DNA from: Pseudomonadota bacterium | GTDB taxonomy: Bacteria > Desulfobacterota > Desulfobulbia > Desulfobulbales > JAGXFP01 | Reading direction: 5' to 3' | Assembly: GCA_018814305.1 (NCBI GenBank) | Contig: JAHJAA010000009.1 | Coordinates: 39,265 to 103,264, forward strand | Length of the DNA: 64,000 nucleotides | Shown here: one piece after another, positions 19,462 to 29,996 of the stretch | Position numbering within the stretch: position 1 is the stretch's first letter | Layout of the letters: every line of letters starts with the position of its first letter | Notes under the pieces: generated by a model | Database searches by the model: none | The model's input: the letters and a program-made list of their open reading frames with translations, nothing else | Told to the model about the DNA's origin: nothing | Position numbers and translations under genes: made by a program

Positions 19462-19490
19462 TTGACAGCCCAAAATTTATGCGTTAGTAA
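19462..19490 (+). promoter_or_regulatory. Candidate sigma70 promoter of the atp operon
   Basis: TTGACA at 19462-19467 is a perfect -35 hexamer. TAGTAA at 19485-19490, after a 17-base spacer, is a weaker -10. It lies in the 442-base gap between alaS and the first atp gene (19370-19811) and would give a leader of about 310 bases. Nothing else in the gap is recognisable: no tRNA, no obvious riboswitch and no supported frame. The -10 is imperfect, so this is tentative. Confidence 0.35.
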
Positions 19491-19811
19491 TCCTTCATTT
19501 CACTGAGCAGTCATTCATTTATTGATGTACTGATTCTGGCGAAGAAATAAACAGGTATTGTTACCAATCTATCTGCCTTGCCCACTGTAGGGCGGTTCAT
19601 GCGGATGTCCGGTGCTTTTCTCGGGGGAGATATTGTACTTAAGGTGCCATGGGCTGCGTGTGATTTTTCCGAAAGAGTTTACGGAGTATGCCGAACAGTA
19701 TAGTATCCGCGGGGGCCGGGTAGGAAGTTTTTTTTTGCCGTAAGGAATTTCGGCCAATGGTCGATTTGATTTTTTCGTTATGTTTTTAAAGGTTCTTTCA
19801 GGGAGCAAATA

Positions 19812-20237
19812 ATGATTACCATTGATTTGACCATGTGGATTCAGATCGCCAATATTCTGATCATGATCGTGATCATGAATATTGTGCTGTACAAACCAAT
19901 CCGATCAATTCTCGAGGAACGGGAAAAGCGGATCGGTAGTTTTGAGAAAGATATCGAGGAATTTCATAAAAATGCCAAATTACGGCTCAGTGAGTTCGAA
20001 GAAAAACTCAATAATGCCAGGACTCGAGCCAAAGACGAACTTGAACAGGCCAGAAGTACAGCTCAGTCTTCGGGGGCCGAAACCGTGGGGGCGATCCGCA
20101 AGGAAGTTGATACGGGGAAGGCTGCTTCCCTAAGTGACCTTCAGACCCAAATTGCTTCGGCAAGAACGGAACTGCAGGGTCAAGTTGCTGGTTTTGCCGG
20201 CTCCGTGGCTGAAAAGATTTTAGGGAGGGGCCTGTAA
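19812..20237 (+). CDS. atpF': ATP synthase F0 subunit b'
   Basis: The protein has 141 residues: one N-terminal transmembrane helix (about 8-28, WIQIANILIMIVIMNIVLY) followed by a long charged helix, the layout of F0 stator subunit b'. It pairs with the second b-type protein encoded next to form the peripheral stalk. GGGAG lies just before ATG 19812. Its stop shares a base with the next start (TAATG). This is the first gene of the operon. The a and c subunit genes are absent here and must lie elsewhere. Confidence 0.85.
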   Translation: MITIDLTMWIQIANILIMIVIMNIVLYKPIRSILEEREKRIGSFEKDIEEFHKNAKLRLSEFEEKLNNARTRAKDELEQARSTAQSSGAETVGAIRKEVDTGKAASLSDLQTQIASARTELQGQVAGFAGSVAEKILGRGL

Positions 20238-20854
20238 TGAAATTTCTTAATGGTAAGAAGCTTGGTGGCGTCTTTATGGCTGCTGTCATGGTTTGCGGAT
20301 TCGCGGCCCTGGCTTTTGGTTCCGGCGGAGAAGGTTCGGCAGCAGGTGGTCATGGCGAGGGGAGTTTTCCCCAGGCCAAAGTGATGGATCTCCTCTGGCG
20401 CGCGTTAAACTTCGCCGGTTTGGTTATTATTCTGGTCTGGGCTTTGAAGAAGCCACTCTCCAATGCCTTGAGCGGTAGACGACAGGGCATTATCGAAAAA
20501 TTTGAGGATCTTGAGAGCCGCAAGGCGGATGCCGAGCGGATCTATAAGGAATATGAGGCCAAGTTGGCCGGGATCGATGCCGAGGTTGACGCGATTGTCA
20601 GTGCTGCGGTCGCCCAGGGGCAGGTTGAAAAAGATCGTATCATTGCTGATGCCCAGCGGGCTGCCGGTGATATCAAAAGGCAAGCCGAAATGGCGATCCA
20701 GCATGAGTTTGCCGAGGCTCGTCTCCGGCTCCGGAGTGAAATTGCCGAGGAAGCGGTATTGATGGCTGAATCTATCATTAAGCAGAATCTACAGGCAACG
20801 GACCAGTCCAGACTTGTTGAAGATTATCTCGAAAAGGTGGGAGCTATCCAGTGA
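20237..20854 (+). CDS. atpF: ATP synthase F0 subunit b with extended N-terminus
   Basis: The protein has 205 residues. After a basic start it has a hydrophobic stretch ending in small residues (GVFMAAVMVCGFAALAFGSG), a glycine-rich linker, a second hydrophobic helix (about 55-75, FAGLVIILVWALKKP) and the long stator coiled coil. The first hydrophobic segment looks like a cleavable signal peptide or an extra helix, and similar N-terminal extensions occur in deltaproteobacterial b subunits. It joins F0 to F1 through subunit delta. The stop overlaps the GTG start of atpH (GTGA). Confidence 0.88.
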   Translation: MKFLNGKKLGGVFMAAVMVCGFAALAFGSGGEGSAAGGHGEGSFPQAKVMDLLWRALNFAGLVIILVWALKKPLSNALSGRRQGIIEKFEDLESRKADAERIYKEYEAKLAGIDAEVDAIVSAAVAQGQVEKDRIIADAQRAAGDIKRQAEMAIQHEFAEARLRLRSEIAEEAVLMAESIIKQNLQATDQSRLVEDYLEKVGAIQ

Positions 20855-21396
20855 AAAATACGGTTTTAGCAAAACGATATGCCAAGGCCCTTTTTGCCGT
20901 CGGTAAAGAGGAGAATGCCCTTGAGGAATATAGCCGGTCTCTCACCGAACTTGCCGGGTTGTCCGTTGAGATTCCCGAGTTGTTGGATGGTCTGACCAAT
21001 CCACAGTATCCCCAGGACGTGCGTGAAAAAGTGATGGTCTACCTGGTTGGAGTGATTCAGGCTCCCCAGTTGATGGTCAATTTTTTAAATCTCCTGGTTC
21101 TGAAAAGACGGGCTAATGTCCTGTCGGATATCGCTGAAGTTTTTCAGCAGATGGTTGATGCCGAGAACAATCGCTGCCAGGGGATTGTGGTCTCTGCCAC
21201 AGAGCTCGGAGCTGAGCTTAACGAAAAAATCAAGGCCACTTTGGAGAAATTGACCGGCAAGCAGGTCATTATGCAGAATCAAGTGGATCCTTCGATTATC
21301 GGCGGCATCGTAGCCAAGGTAGGGGATTTGGTGCTTGATGGCAGTATCAAGACGCAATTAACGGGTTTAAAAGAATCCATAAAAGGGAGTGAATAA
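20851..21396 (+). CDS. atpH: ATP synthase F1 subunit delta
   Basis: The protein has 181 residues, typical OSCP/delta length. The N-terminal helical bundle (LAKRYAKALFAVGKEE) and C-terminal domain with DPSIIGGIVAKVGDLVLDGSI are both family hallmarks. It links the b/b' stalk to the top of the alpha3beta3 head. The start is GTG at 20851 and overlaps the atpF stop, so it probably relies on coupled translation. Four bases separate its stop from atpA. Confidence 0.93.
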   Translation: MKNTVLAKRYAKALFAVGKEENALEEYSRSLTELAGLSVEIPELLDGLTNPQYPQDVREKVMVYLVGVIQAPQLMVNFLNLLVLKRRANVLSDIAEVFQQMVDAENNRCQGIVVSATELGAELNEKIKATLEKLTGKQVIMQNQVDPSIIGGIVAKVGDLVLDGSIKTQLTGLKESIKGSE

Positions 21397-21399
21397 GCA

Positions 21400-22923
21400 A
21401 TGCAGATCAAAGCCGAAGAGATTAGTCAGATAATCAGGGGGCAGATCAAAGACTACGAAAGTAAAGTCGATCTGAGTGAAACCGGAACCGTTATCTCCGT
21501 AGGTGACGGTATTGCCCGGGTCCATGGTGTTGAGAATTGTATGGCCATGGAACTTCTTGAATTCCCCGGTGGGATTCTTGGCCTGGCCTTGAATCTTGAA
21601 ACAGATAATGTCGGTTGCGCCATTCTTGGGAGTGTTACCGGGATTAAGGAAGGCGATATCGTCAAACGGACCGGTAAAATCGCCGAGGTTCCGGTTGGAC
21701 CGGCCATGGAAGGTCGTGTTGTTGACGGTGTTGGCAAGCCCATTGACGGGCAGGGACCGGTCAATACCACCGAAACCCGCAAAATCGAGGTTTTGGCCCC
21801 TGGCGTCATCGCCCGTAAAGGTGTCCATGAACCCTGCTATACCGGTAGCAAGGCAGTTGACGCCATGACCCCGGTGGGCAAGGGACAACGCGAACTGGTC
21901 ATTGGTGATCGCCAGATCGGGAAAACCGCTCTGTGTATCGATGCAATTATTGCCCAGAAAAATACCGATGTTCACTGTATCTATGTGGCCATAGGCCAGA
22001 AAAAATCAACGGTTGCCCTGGTGGTTGAGGCTCTGCGCAAGAACGGCGCCATGGATTACACCACCGTTGTAGCCGCCTGTGCTTCTGATCCTGCCCCCAT
22101 GCAGTATCTGGCAGCCTTTGCCGGCTGTGCCATGGGTGAGTATTTCCGGGATAATGCCCAGCACGCTTTAATTATTTACGATGACCTTTCCAAACAGGCG
22201 GTTGCCTACCGTGAACTTTCCTTGTTGCTCCGCCGTCCGCCAGGACGTGAAGCGTATCCCGGTGATATTTTCTTCAACCATTCGCGACTCCTCGAGCGGG
22301 CCTCCAAGGTCAATGATGAACTTGGCGCCGGCTCTCTTACCGCCCTGCCGATTATCGAGACCCAGGCCGGTGACGTTTCCGCCTATATTCCGACGAACGT
22401 TATTTCCATTACCGATGGTCAGGTTTATCTTGAGCCGAACCTGTTTTTTGCCGGTGTCCGACCGGCCATCAACGTCGGTCTGTCGGTTTCACGGGTTGGT
22501 GGTGCCGCCCAGGTCAAGGCCATGAAACAGGTGGCCGGTACCCTCCGACTCGATTTGGCCCAATACCGTGAACTGGCCGCCTTTGCCGGATTTGGTTCTG
22601 ATCTTGATGCTGCCACCCAGGCTCAGTTGACCCGCGGTGAGCGTCTGGTCGAGATCTTGAAACAACCCCAGTATCAGCCGCTGACCATGGAAAAACAGGT
22701 AACCATCCTTTTTGCTGGTACCCGTGGGTTCCTTGATACCCTGCCGGTGAACATGCTGGCCGATTTTGAGAAGGATCTGTTTGCCCATGTGGCAAACAGT
22801 GCTCCGGCGATATTCGATACCCTGATTGAAAAGCAGATGATTGATGGTGATCTTGAAGCGTTGATGAAGAAAACCATCGGTGAATTTGTGGAGTCATTCA
22901 AGGGTGCTCGAGGATTGAAATAA
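21400..22923 (+). CDS. atpA: ATP synthase F1 subunit alpha
   Basis: The protein has 507 residues. The beta-barrel N-terminus is followed by the P-loop [15 protein letters not shown] (around 170) and the family sequence [15 protein letters not shown], with a helical C-terminal domain after. It is a regulatory nucleotide-binding subunit of the F1 head. It lies 3 bases after atpH and 23 before atpG. Confidence 0.97.
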   Translation: MQIKAEEISQIIRGQIKDYESKVDLSETGTVISVGDGIARVHGVENCMAMELLEFPGGILGLALNLETDNVGCAILGSVTGIKEGDIVKRTGKIAEVPVGPAMEGRVVDGVGKPIDGQGPVNTTETRKIEVLAPGVIARKGVHEPCYTGSKAVDAMTPVGKGQRELVIGDRQIGKTALCIDAIIAQKNTDVHCIYVAIGQKKSTVALVVEALRKNGAMDYTTVVAACASDPAPMQYLAAFAGCAMGEYFRDNAQHALIIYDDLSKQAVAYRELSLLLRRPPGREAYPGDIFFNHSRLLERASKVNDELGAGSLTALPIIETQAGDVSAYIPTNVISITDGQVYLEPNLFFAGVRPAINVGLSVSRVGGAAQVKAMKQVAGTLRLDLAQYRELAAFAGFGSDLDAATQAQLTRGERLVEILKQPQYQPLTMEKQVTILFAGTRGFLDTLPVNMLADFEKDLFAHVANSAPAIFDTLIEKQMIDGDLEALMKKTIGEFVESFKGARGLK

Positions 22924-22946
22924 CTGGACGCCGGGGGTAACTTCCA

Positions 22947-23819
22947 ATGCCAAGTCTCAAGGATGTAAAGACAAAGATCCAGGGAGTCAAGAAGACCTCT
23001 CAGATCACCAAGGCCATGAACATGGTGGCGGCGTCCAAGCTGCGTGGTGCTCAGCAGAAGATGGAAAATTTCCGTCCCTATGCGGATCAATTTAATGCCG
23101 CCATGACCAGCCTGTCGGGGAGTATGGAAACCTCTCAGTTCCCTCTGATGGAGTCAAGGGCGGTTCAGTCCGTTGAATTGGTTGTTGTGACTTCTGATCG
23201 TGGGCTGTGCGGGAGTTTTAATTCCAATATTCTTAAAACTGCCGAAAAGACCATTAAGAGGCTGGAGTCTGAAGGGAATACAGTGAAACTGGTCTGTGTC
23301 GGCAAGAAGGCCAACCGTTATTTCCGGAAATCAGGTAAGGTCAGAAAGGCCTTTGTTGATATCATGGGTAATTTTCAGATGTATAATGCCCGGGAAATCG
23401 CTCAGGACGTAGCGGCAAATTTCCTGGCTGGTGGCTCCGATCAGGTTCAGTTGATTTATGGCTCCTTTAAGAGTGTCGGCGTTCAACGGCCAGCCAGCCG
23501 TGACTTCCTGCCAATTCGACCGGTAATCGATGAAGCAGCTGCTAGCGGAACTGAGGGGGTTGATTATATTTATGAGCCTAGCCCCACCGAAATCATGGAT
23601 GTTCTTCTGCCGCTTTATTTAAATGTCATGGTTTATCATTCCATGCTTGAAGTTGGCGCCAGTGAACATGCTGCACGGATGAATGCCATGGATAATGCTA
23701 CCAAGGCCTGCTCCGACATAATTAAAAACCTTACCTTGATCTATAACAAGGCACGACAGGCCGGAATTACCGCCGAATTGATGGATATCGTCGGTGGTGC
23801 CGAGGCCTTGAAGGGATAA
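22947..23819 (+). CDS. atpG: ATP synthase F1 subunit gamma
   Basis: The protein has 290 residues. Both termini are the long rotor helices: KTKIQGVKKTSQITKAMNMVAASKLR at the start and ARMNAMDNATKACSDIIKN near the end. The middle has the Rossmann-like portion with SDRGLCGSFN. It is the central shaft turning in the F1 head. A terminator-like hairpin lies between this gene and atpD. Confidence 0.96.
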   Translation: MPSLKDVKTKIQGVKKTSQITKAMNMVAASKLRGAQQKMENFRPYADQFNAAMTSLSGSMETSQFPLMESRAVQSVELVVVTSDRGLCGSFNSNILKTAEKTIKRLESEGNTVKLVCVGKKANRYFRKSGKVRKAFVDIMGNFQMYNAREIAQDVAANFLAGGSDQVQLIYGSFKSVGVQRPASRDFLPIRPVIDEAAASGTEGVDYIYEPSPTEIMDVLLPLYLNVMVYHSMLEVGASEHAARMNAMDNATKACSDIIKNLTLIYNKARQAGITAELMDIVGGAEALKG

Positions 23820-23830
23820 GAAATTAATAC

Positions 23831-23870
23831 GAACCGCAGCATTTTGACTCAAGCGGTTCTTCTTTTTTTT
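23831..23870 (+). terminator. Terminator-like hairpin inside the atp operon
   Basis: GAACCGC at 23831-23837 pairs perfectly with GCGGTTC at 23853-23859, leaving a 15-base loop. A run of mostly T follows (TTCTTTTTTTT to 23870). The form is that of an intrinsic terminator with a modest 7-bp stem, placed in the 87-base gap between atpG and atpD. It may only attenuate transcription or define an mRNA end. Confidence 0.6.
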
Positions 23871-23900
23871 GTAAACGATAGGAATGCTGAGGAGGCTTGA

Positions 23901-25325
<1,425 letters not shown>

Positions 25326-25355
25326 TCGGATTCTGAAAAGGGAAGAGGCTGATCA

Positions 25356-25772
25356 ATGGCAGAAACTATTAAACTCGAGGTCGTGACCCCCAATGGGGCA
25401 GTCCTCAGCGAAGATGTGGATATCGTTACTGCGCCGGGCTATGGCGGTGAGTTTGGTGTCTTGGCGAATCATGCTCCTTTTTTAAGTACAATAAAAATTG
25501 GGGTGATGACCTATAAAAAAGGGACCCAGGCCGAGCAGGTTATGATAAGTGGAGGGTTCTGTAAGGTTTCCGATAATCAGATTACTTTTTTGGTGGAATC
25601 CGCTGAATTCGGTCATGAAATTGATGTCAATCGAGCCCTCCTTGCCAAGGAAAGGGCCGAGAAAAGGCTTGCAGCAGCCCGGCAGCAGCAGGAGAAAATT
25701 AACCAGGTGAGGGCTGAGGCGGCCTTACAGCGGGCCATGGCCCGACTGAGAGCTGCAGGCAATGGCGCCTAG
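25356..25772 (+). CDS. atpC: ATP synthase F1 subunit epsilon
   Basis: The protein has 138 residues. The N-terminal beta sandwich ([38 protein letters not shown]) is strongly conserved, and the C-terminal helical hairpin is rich in Ala, Arg and Gln. It couples the rotor to F1 and can inhibit hydrolysis. It is the last gene of the operon, followed by a strong bidirectional terminator. Confidence 0.95.
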   Translation: MAETIKLEVVTPNGAVLSEDVDIVTAPGYGGEFGVLANHAPFLSTIKIGVMTYKKGTQAEQVMISGGFCKVSDNQITFLVESAEFGHEIDVNRALLAKERAEKRLAAARQQQEKINQVRAEAALQRAMARLRAAGNGA

Positions 25773-25790
25773 CTTCGATTGTTTTTATTA

Positions 25791-25823
25791 AAAAAAGCCG
25801 CACATATGTGCGGCTTTTTTTTT
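25791..25823. terminator. Bidirectional intrinsic terminator
   Basis: GCCGCACATATGTGCGGC (25797-25814) is a perfect 18-base palindrome, with an A run before it and nine T after it. It can therefore end transcription from both strands: the atp operon on + and the CheX-like gene on -. Confidence 0.93.
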
Positions 25824-25829
25824 AAAAAT

Positions 25830-26303
25830 TCACGATTGGACATTGAGGTTTGCCTCGACCACGAAATCGCCTGCATCGGTATGGAATGGGATGACGATGG
25901 TGGGGGTGTTTGAATAATAACTGATGGTAACCCCTTTTCCGGAAATCATGGTGGGAGTGGCCAGGTCGAAGGTGAGGCTCAGCTTGGCAAGTTGGGCTTT
26001 GGCCCCGCCACAAATCATGTTGGTGAGTTCACCAACCGCATCGGTGACATCTTCATCGATTTCGCTCTTCTTCGGTTCCATTAGCATGTTGGCCACGATC
26101 TGCAGGATGCATTCCTTGCTGAAACTGACGATCATACAACCTTGAACTGTTGTTGAAACCATGCCGATTATTCCGGTGATTTCGCCGTAGGAGACCTTCT
26201 CCTTTTTGAGAAAGGGTTTCTCGGCGGTCACCTTAAGCTGACACATGGTTTCCAATACGTTTTTGGCTGAAGTGAGAAAGGGATTGATCAGCTCTGCTTT
26301 CAT
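25830..26303 (-). CDS. CheX-like chemotaxis phosphatase domain protein
   Basis: The protein has 157 residues, a stand-alone CheX/CheC-type domain. The family's catalytic E-x-x-N pattern is visible in DAVGELTNMICGGAKA. The flanking beta strands end TPTIVIPFHTDAGDFVVEA. CheX proteins dephosphorylate CheY-P, but many single-domain homologues act on other receivers. No chemotaxis gene lies nearby, so the partner is unknown. It is convergent with atpC. Confidence 0.75.
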   Translation of the reverse strand: MKAELINPFLTSAKNVLETMCQLKVTAEKPFLKKEKVSYGEITGIIGMVSTTVQGCMIVSFSKECILQIVANMLMEPKKSEIDEDVTDAVGELTNMICGGAKAQLAKLSLTFDLATPTMISGKGVTISYYSNTPTIVIPFHTDAGDFVVEANLNVQS

Positions 26304-26512
26304 GGATGCTCCGAGTTGTAGCCGAGATCGTGATAGCTTGAATTGTATTAGAAGATTTAAGTGAGGTAACTTCCTTCACCCTAAGTATTACTATTTTAGA
26401 GAGTTGCCGTTTAGTTTGTCAACTAAATGTCATGGAAGAAAGAGAGCTTTCCTGGCATTTTTAAAGCTGCGGTGACCGTTTTTTTGATTTTTGCTCCAGG
26501 AGGATAATAAGA

Positions 26513-27919
26513 ATGGATGTTAAAGAAAGGATGGCCATTTCCCGGCAAAAACCTCGTGAACTCGTACCTGCCGAACGAATCAAGCATTTTGATGAGGTGA
26601 CCGCAGGGTATGATCATCAAAATGCAATTCTTGAAGCAGAACGATGTCTGCAATGTAAAAAACCAAAATGTCGAGAAGGCTGCCCCATTCATAATGATAT
26701 CCCGCGGTTCATCAGGCTCCTCCGCGAGGGTAAAATAGAAGAGGCATACTGGGCCGATCGTGAAACCAACTCTATGCCGGCCATTTGTTCCAGGGTTTGT
26801 CCCCATGAGTTCCAGTGTGAAGGTGCCTGCGTTCGAGGTAAGAAAGGTGAACCGGTCGCCATTGGTATGCTGGAGCGTTATTTAGTCGACTGGATGGTGG
26901 CCAATGGTAAGAACCTTGCCAAGAGTTGTGCTCTGCCCAGGGATCGCAAAGTTGCCATAATCGGCTCCGGGCCTGCCGGGATGACTGTTGCTTACCACCT
27001 GGCCCACGCCGGGTTTCCCTGTACGATTTTTGAGAGTTTGCCGGTTTTGGGTGGGATGCTGTCGGTTGGGATCCCTTCGTATCGCTTGCCCAGGTCCATT
27101 ATTGCCGCAGAGTTTGAGTCTTTGAAGAATTGCGGAGTTAAGATTGTTACGGATACCGTGATCGGCAGAGATAAATCGCTCCAGCAGCTGAAAGACGATG
27201 GCTTTGAGGCAGTGTTCATCGCAGTGGGTGCCCATGCCAGTCGAAAGCTCGGGATTGAGGGGGAAGAGCTTGATGGGGTTTATCATGGGGTTGATTACCT
27301 TCGGAAAATCAATCTCGGTGAAGATATGAATTTGGGCCAAAATGTGGTGGTGGTCGGTGGCGGTAATGTGGCCATTGATTGCGCCCGGACTGCCCTCAGA
27401 ACCGGGTCCGACAAGGTATTTATCCTTTACCGGCGAACCAAGGCAGAGATGCCGGCCTCTCAGGCCGAAATCCATCATCTTGAGGAGGAAGGGGTCAAGA
27501 TAGAAATGCTGGCCGCCCCGGTCAAAATCCATGGGGAAAACGGGCGGCTCAATAAGATTGAATGTATCCGGATGCAGCTTGGTGAATGCGATACTTCCGG
27601 TCGTTGTCGACCGGTGAAGATTGAAGGTTCCAATTTCATGATCGACGCTGATGCTATTGTTCCGGCCATCAGCCAGGATGTGGATCTTGAGGCTATAAAT
27701 GGAGTTGAATTGGAGCGCACCCGCTGGAACACCCTGGTGGTTGATGATTTGACCATGCAAGCTTCAGCGGATTGGATCTTTTCAGGCGGAGATACGGTCC
27801 TGGGCCCCCAAACCGTGGCCAAGGCAGTATTTCAGGCCAAGGAAGCTGCCGAATCCATGATTCGCTTTCTCGAAGGACGTGATCTCAAAGAAGGAAGGGC
27901 TGTTGCGGAAAGTGCTTAG
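26513..27919 (+). CDS. gltA: NADPH-dependent glutamate synthase small subunit-like oxidoreductase (GltA/GltD type)
   Basis: The protein has 468 residues. The N-terminal domain binds two 4Fe-4S clusters through Cys runs (CLQCKKPKCREGCP and CSRVCPHEFQCEGAC). The FAD site is IIGSGPAGMTVAYHLA, and the NAD(P)H site is VVVVGGGNVAIDCARTA. The C-terminus has the FAD-closing SADWIFSGGDTVLGP. The family includes the homotetrameric glutamate synthase small subunit and the catalytic subunit of NADH-dependent ferredoxin:NADP oxidoreductase (NfnB) and sulfide dehydrogenase. No NfnA-like partner is adjacent, so the physiological reaction stays open. AGGAGG precedes ATG 26513. Confidence 0.85.
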   Translation: MDVKERMAISRQKPRELVPAERIKHFDEVTAGYDHQNAILEAERCLQCKKPKCREGCPIHNDIPRFIRLLREGKIEEAYWADRETNSMPAICSRVCPHEFQCEGACVRGKKGEPVAIGMLERYLVDWMVANGKNLAKSCALPRDRKVAIIGSGPAGMTVAYHLAHAGFPCTIFESLPVLGGMLSVGIPSYRLPRSIIAAEFESLKNCGVKIVTDTVIGRDKSLQQLKDDGFEAVFIAVGAHASRKLGIEGEELDGVYHGVDYLRKINLGEDMNLGQNVVVVGGGNVAIDCARTALRTGSDKVFILYRRTKAEMPASQAEIHHLEEEGVKIEMLAAPVKIHGENGRLNKIECIRMQLGECDTSGRCRPVKIEGSNFMIDADAIVPAISQDVDLEAINGVELERTRWNTLVVDDLTMQASADWIFSGGDTVLGPQTVAKAVFQAKEAAESMIRFLEGRDLKEGRAVAESA

Positions 27920-27945
27920 ATTTTAGGTGCTTACAATTAAATGAG

Positions 27946-27981
27946 AAAGCCCTGCCGGCAAATGTCGGTGGGGCTTTTTTT
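27946..27981 (+). terminator. Intrinsic terminator after the glutamate synthase-like gene
   Basis: AAGCCC-TGCCG...CGGTG-GGGCTT forms an interrupted stem of about 11 bp around a short loop and is followed by a run of T (to about 27981). It sits 27 bases after the stop codon. Confidence 0.85.
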
Positions 27982-28051
27982 CGTAAATCTCGGAGGGTGA
28001 TGATTCAAGATACCCATCAACCCAAGGCCAGTCCGTACAATAATTTGATTG

Positions 28052-28080
28052 GTAAACTACCACAACTTTAGGCACTTTTC
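28052..28080. repeat. Dispersed short repeat, copy downstream of the amidase gene
   Basis: GTAAACTACCACAACTT at 28052-28068 is followed by TAGGCACTTTTC. The first 17 bases recur exactly, in opposite orientation, at 56139-56155. With one or two changes they also recur at 39914-39929. ACTTTAGGCACTTT also recurs at 39997-40010. Confidence 0.5.
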
Positions 28081-28081
28081 T

Positions 28082-29800
28082 CTATCGTAAAGAGGCCAGA
28101 TTCAGGTCATTGGCATACTGAGAGACCCCGGACACCATCTGGTCGGCCACCTGGCCCAGGTATTTGTCTGATTTAAGACGGTCGGCCTCAACCGGGTTGC
28201 TGATGAACGAAATTTCTGCGAGGATTGACGGCATCTGGGCCCCGAGCAAAACAACGAATGGAGCCCGTTTTACCCCAAGGTTCTTGATGTCGCTAAAAGA
28301 ACGACTCAGGCCGCTGACCAGACTTTCCTGGACATATTCAGCCAGTTTGACCGATTCGTTTTTCTTGCTGTTCTGAATAAGGTCAGCCAGGATATTCTGT
28401 AGATCGCTGATCTGCCCAGCCGATCCGGCATTTTCCCGGGCCGCAACCTGCATGGAGCTCTTGGTCCGGGCCAGGTCCAGGATATAGGTCTCAATGCCCC
28501 GGGCCTTTTTGGTGGGTGCTGCGTTAACGTGGATGGAGACGAAGAGATCGCCAGCCTTGGTGTTGGCGATGGCGGTTCTCTCTTCCAGGGGAATAAAAAT
28601 ATCTGAGTCTCGGGTCATCACGACCTCACAGCCCAACTCCCTTTTCAATCGATCCCTCACCAGTCGCGCTACCTTCAGGACCACATCTTTTTCTTTTAGA
28701 CCTCCGATCCCTCGAGCTCCGGAATCCTTCCCGCCATGACCCGGATCCAGGATAACCCGACGAATCCCCAAGCCCAGTTGCTGGGCCAGGGATGGTGAAG
28801 TACCATCAGGCAGCACCGGCGCTACCAACTCCTGTTTGGCCAACTGCTGGCCGCTGACATCAATGACGATGCGGAAGGGGTCCTGGAGACTGAAGATCTT
28901 ATAATCTTCAAGGGTGAGGGTGTCGAGGACCACTCGGACCGTATCGGCGGTGTATTGACCACTCCTGACTCTGCGTAACAGGCCATCGTCGATGGGGAGG
29001 GGTTTTTGTAATTCGGGATCGATGCGGCAGCTCTTGAGATCGATGAACAGGCGACGAGGCTTGTCGGCGGTCTTTCTTAAGAGCTGTTTGGTGTAATTAA
29101 CCGGGCTACTGGTTTCAATGACCACCCGGGTATAGCTCCCATTTGACCAGTGACGGATACTCATGAGCTTGGCCCGGCCGGTGGTCTGGGGGGGGGCTGG
29201 AGATTCCGTTCCCTTGACCTTGATATTGGCTGAGCCGAGAATCGGTTGATTTTGAACTGGGTTCTTCTTGAGCTTTGCAAGTTCTCTAGTCGCGGCGGGT
29301 ACCATATCGCCCAGGGGATAAAGGTCGAGGACCCGCTCAAAGGCTCGGGAGGCAAGTTCTGGATCCTGGCGTTGTTTCAGGAAGATGGACCCGCTGATAA
29401 ACAGGGCATCGTCGGCCAGGCGGTCTTCAGGATAGAGGTTGGTTATGTCTTGGTAGTAGGCGAGGGCCTCGCCGAGATCAAGGGGGTTTTTAAACCGATC
29501 ATACATCTCGCAGTAGATCTTGGCCATCATATAGAGACAGCCTGGGGCAAGTTGGTGATCAGGGTTGGCCCGGTAGATCGGTTTGAACTGCCCGGCCACT
29601 GATAGCCAGTTTTGACGATCATCATTCCGAACGGCTTGTTTTGAGAGTTGTTGATATGATTGTTTGGCCTGACGATAGGCTTCATCAGGAGAGGAGTCGG
29701 CCGCTCGGCTTCCCAAGGCGAACAACATCGTTATGACAAGGGCGAACATAATGATGCGGCTATGATGCTCGATGGTAATCATGATTCTTAAAGTATGCAA
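28082..29800 (-). CDS. N-acetylmuramoyl-L-alanine amidase with AMIN domain (AmiC-like)
   Basis: The protein has about 572 residues. A signal peptide or anchor comes first, then TPR-like helices (about 40-185: DPELASRAFERVLDLYP and similar). The AMIN domain follows (about 215-330), with RVVIETSSPVNYTKQLL and FRIVIDVSG. The catalytic Amidase_3 domain (about 350-565) has zinc ligands in VILDPGHGGKDSGA, SIHVNAA and the catalytic Glu in LAEISFISN. It cleaves septal peptidoglycan for daughter-cell separation. The N-terminal TPR segment is an addition to E. coli AmiC and recalls YbgF. M1 at 29800 or M7 could be the start. Confidence 0.88.
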   Translation of the reverse strand: MHTLRIMITIEHHSRIIMFALVITMLFALGSRAADSSPDEAYRQAKQSYQQLSKQAVRNDDRQNWLSVAGQFKPIYRANPDHQLAPGCLYMMAKIYCEMYDRFKNPLDLGEALAYYQDITNLYPEDRLADDALFISGSIFLKQRQDPELASRAFERVLDLYPLGDMVPAATRELAKLKKNPVQNQPILGSANIKVKGTESPAPPQTTGRAKLMSIRHWSNGSYTRVVIETSSPVNYTKQLLRKTADKPRRLFIDLKSCRIDPELQKPLPIDDGLLRRVRSGQYTADTVRVVLDTLTLEDYKIFSLQDPFRIVIDVSGQQLAKQELVAPVLPDGTSPSLAQQLGLGIRRVILDPGHGGKDSGARGIGGLKEKDVVLKVARLVRDRLKRELGCEVVMTRDSDIFIPLEERTAIANTKAGDLFVSIHVNAAPTKKARGIETYILDLARTKSSMQVAARENAGSAGQISDLQNILADLIQNSKKNESVKLAEYVQESLVSGLSRSFSDIKNLGVKRAPFVVLLGAQMPSILAEISFISNPVEADRLKSDKYLGQVADQMVSGVSQYANDLNLASLR

Positions 29801-29996
29801 TAATCGTCAAAAAATCAAGCTGTTATCGCATGAGCCCCCAGATGGCTGCTGAATTTACAGAAGAAGAGAGGTTGGCAGGGGATTTGTTTGCTGTATGAAA
29901 TTGATAAAATCATTTCGGAAAGACCTCATCACAGCCCTTCTGGGGGGATATCAAGATAAAAGGTACTCTTGTTTCTCCGGGACATAGGTGGTCCGA

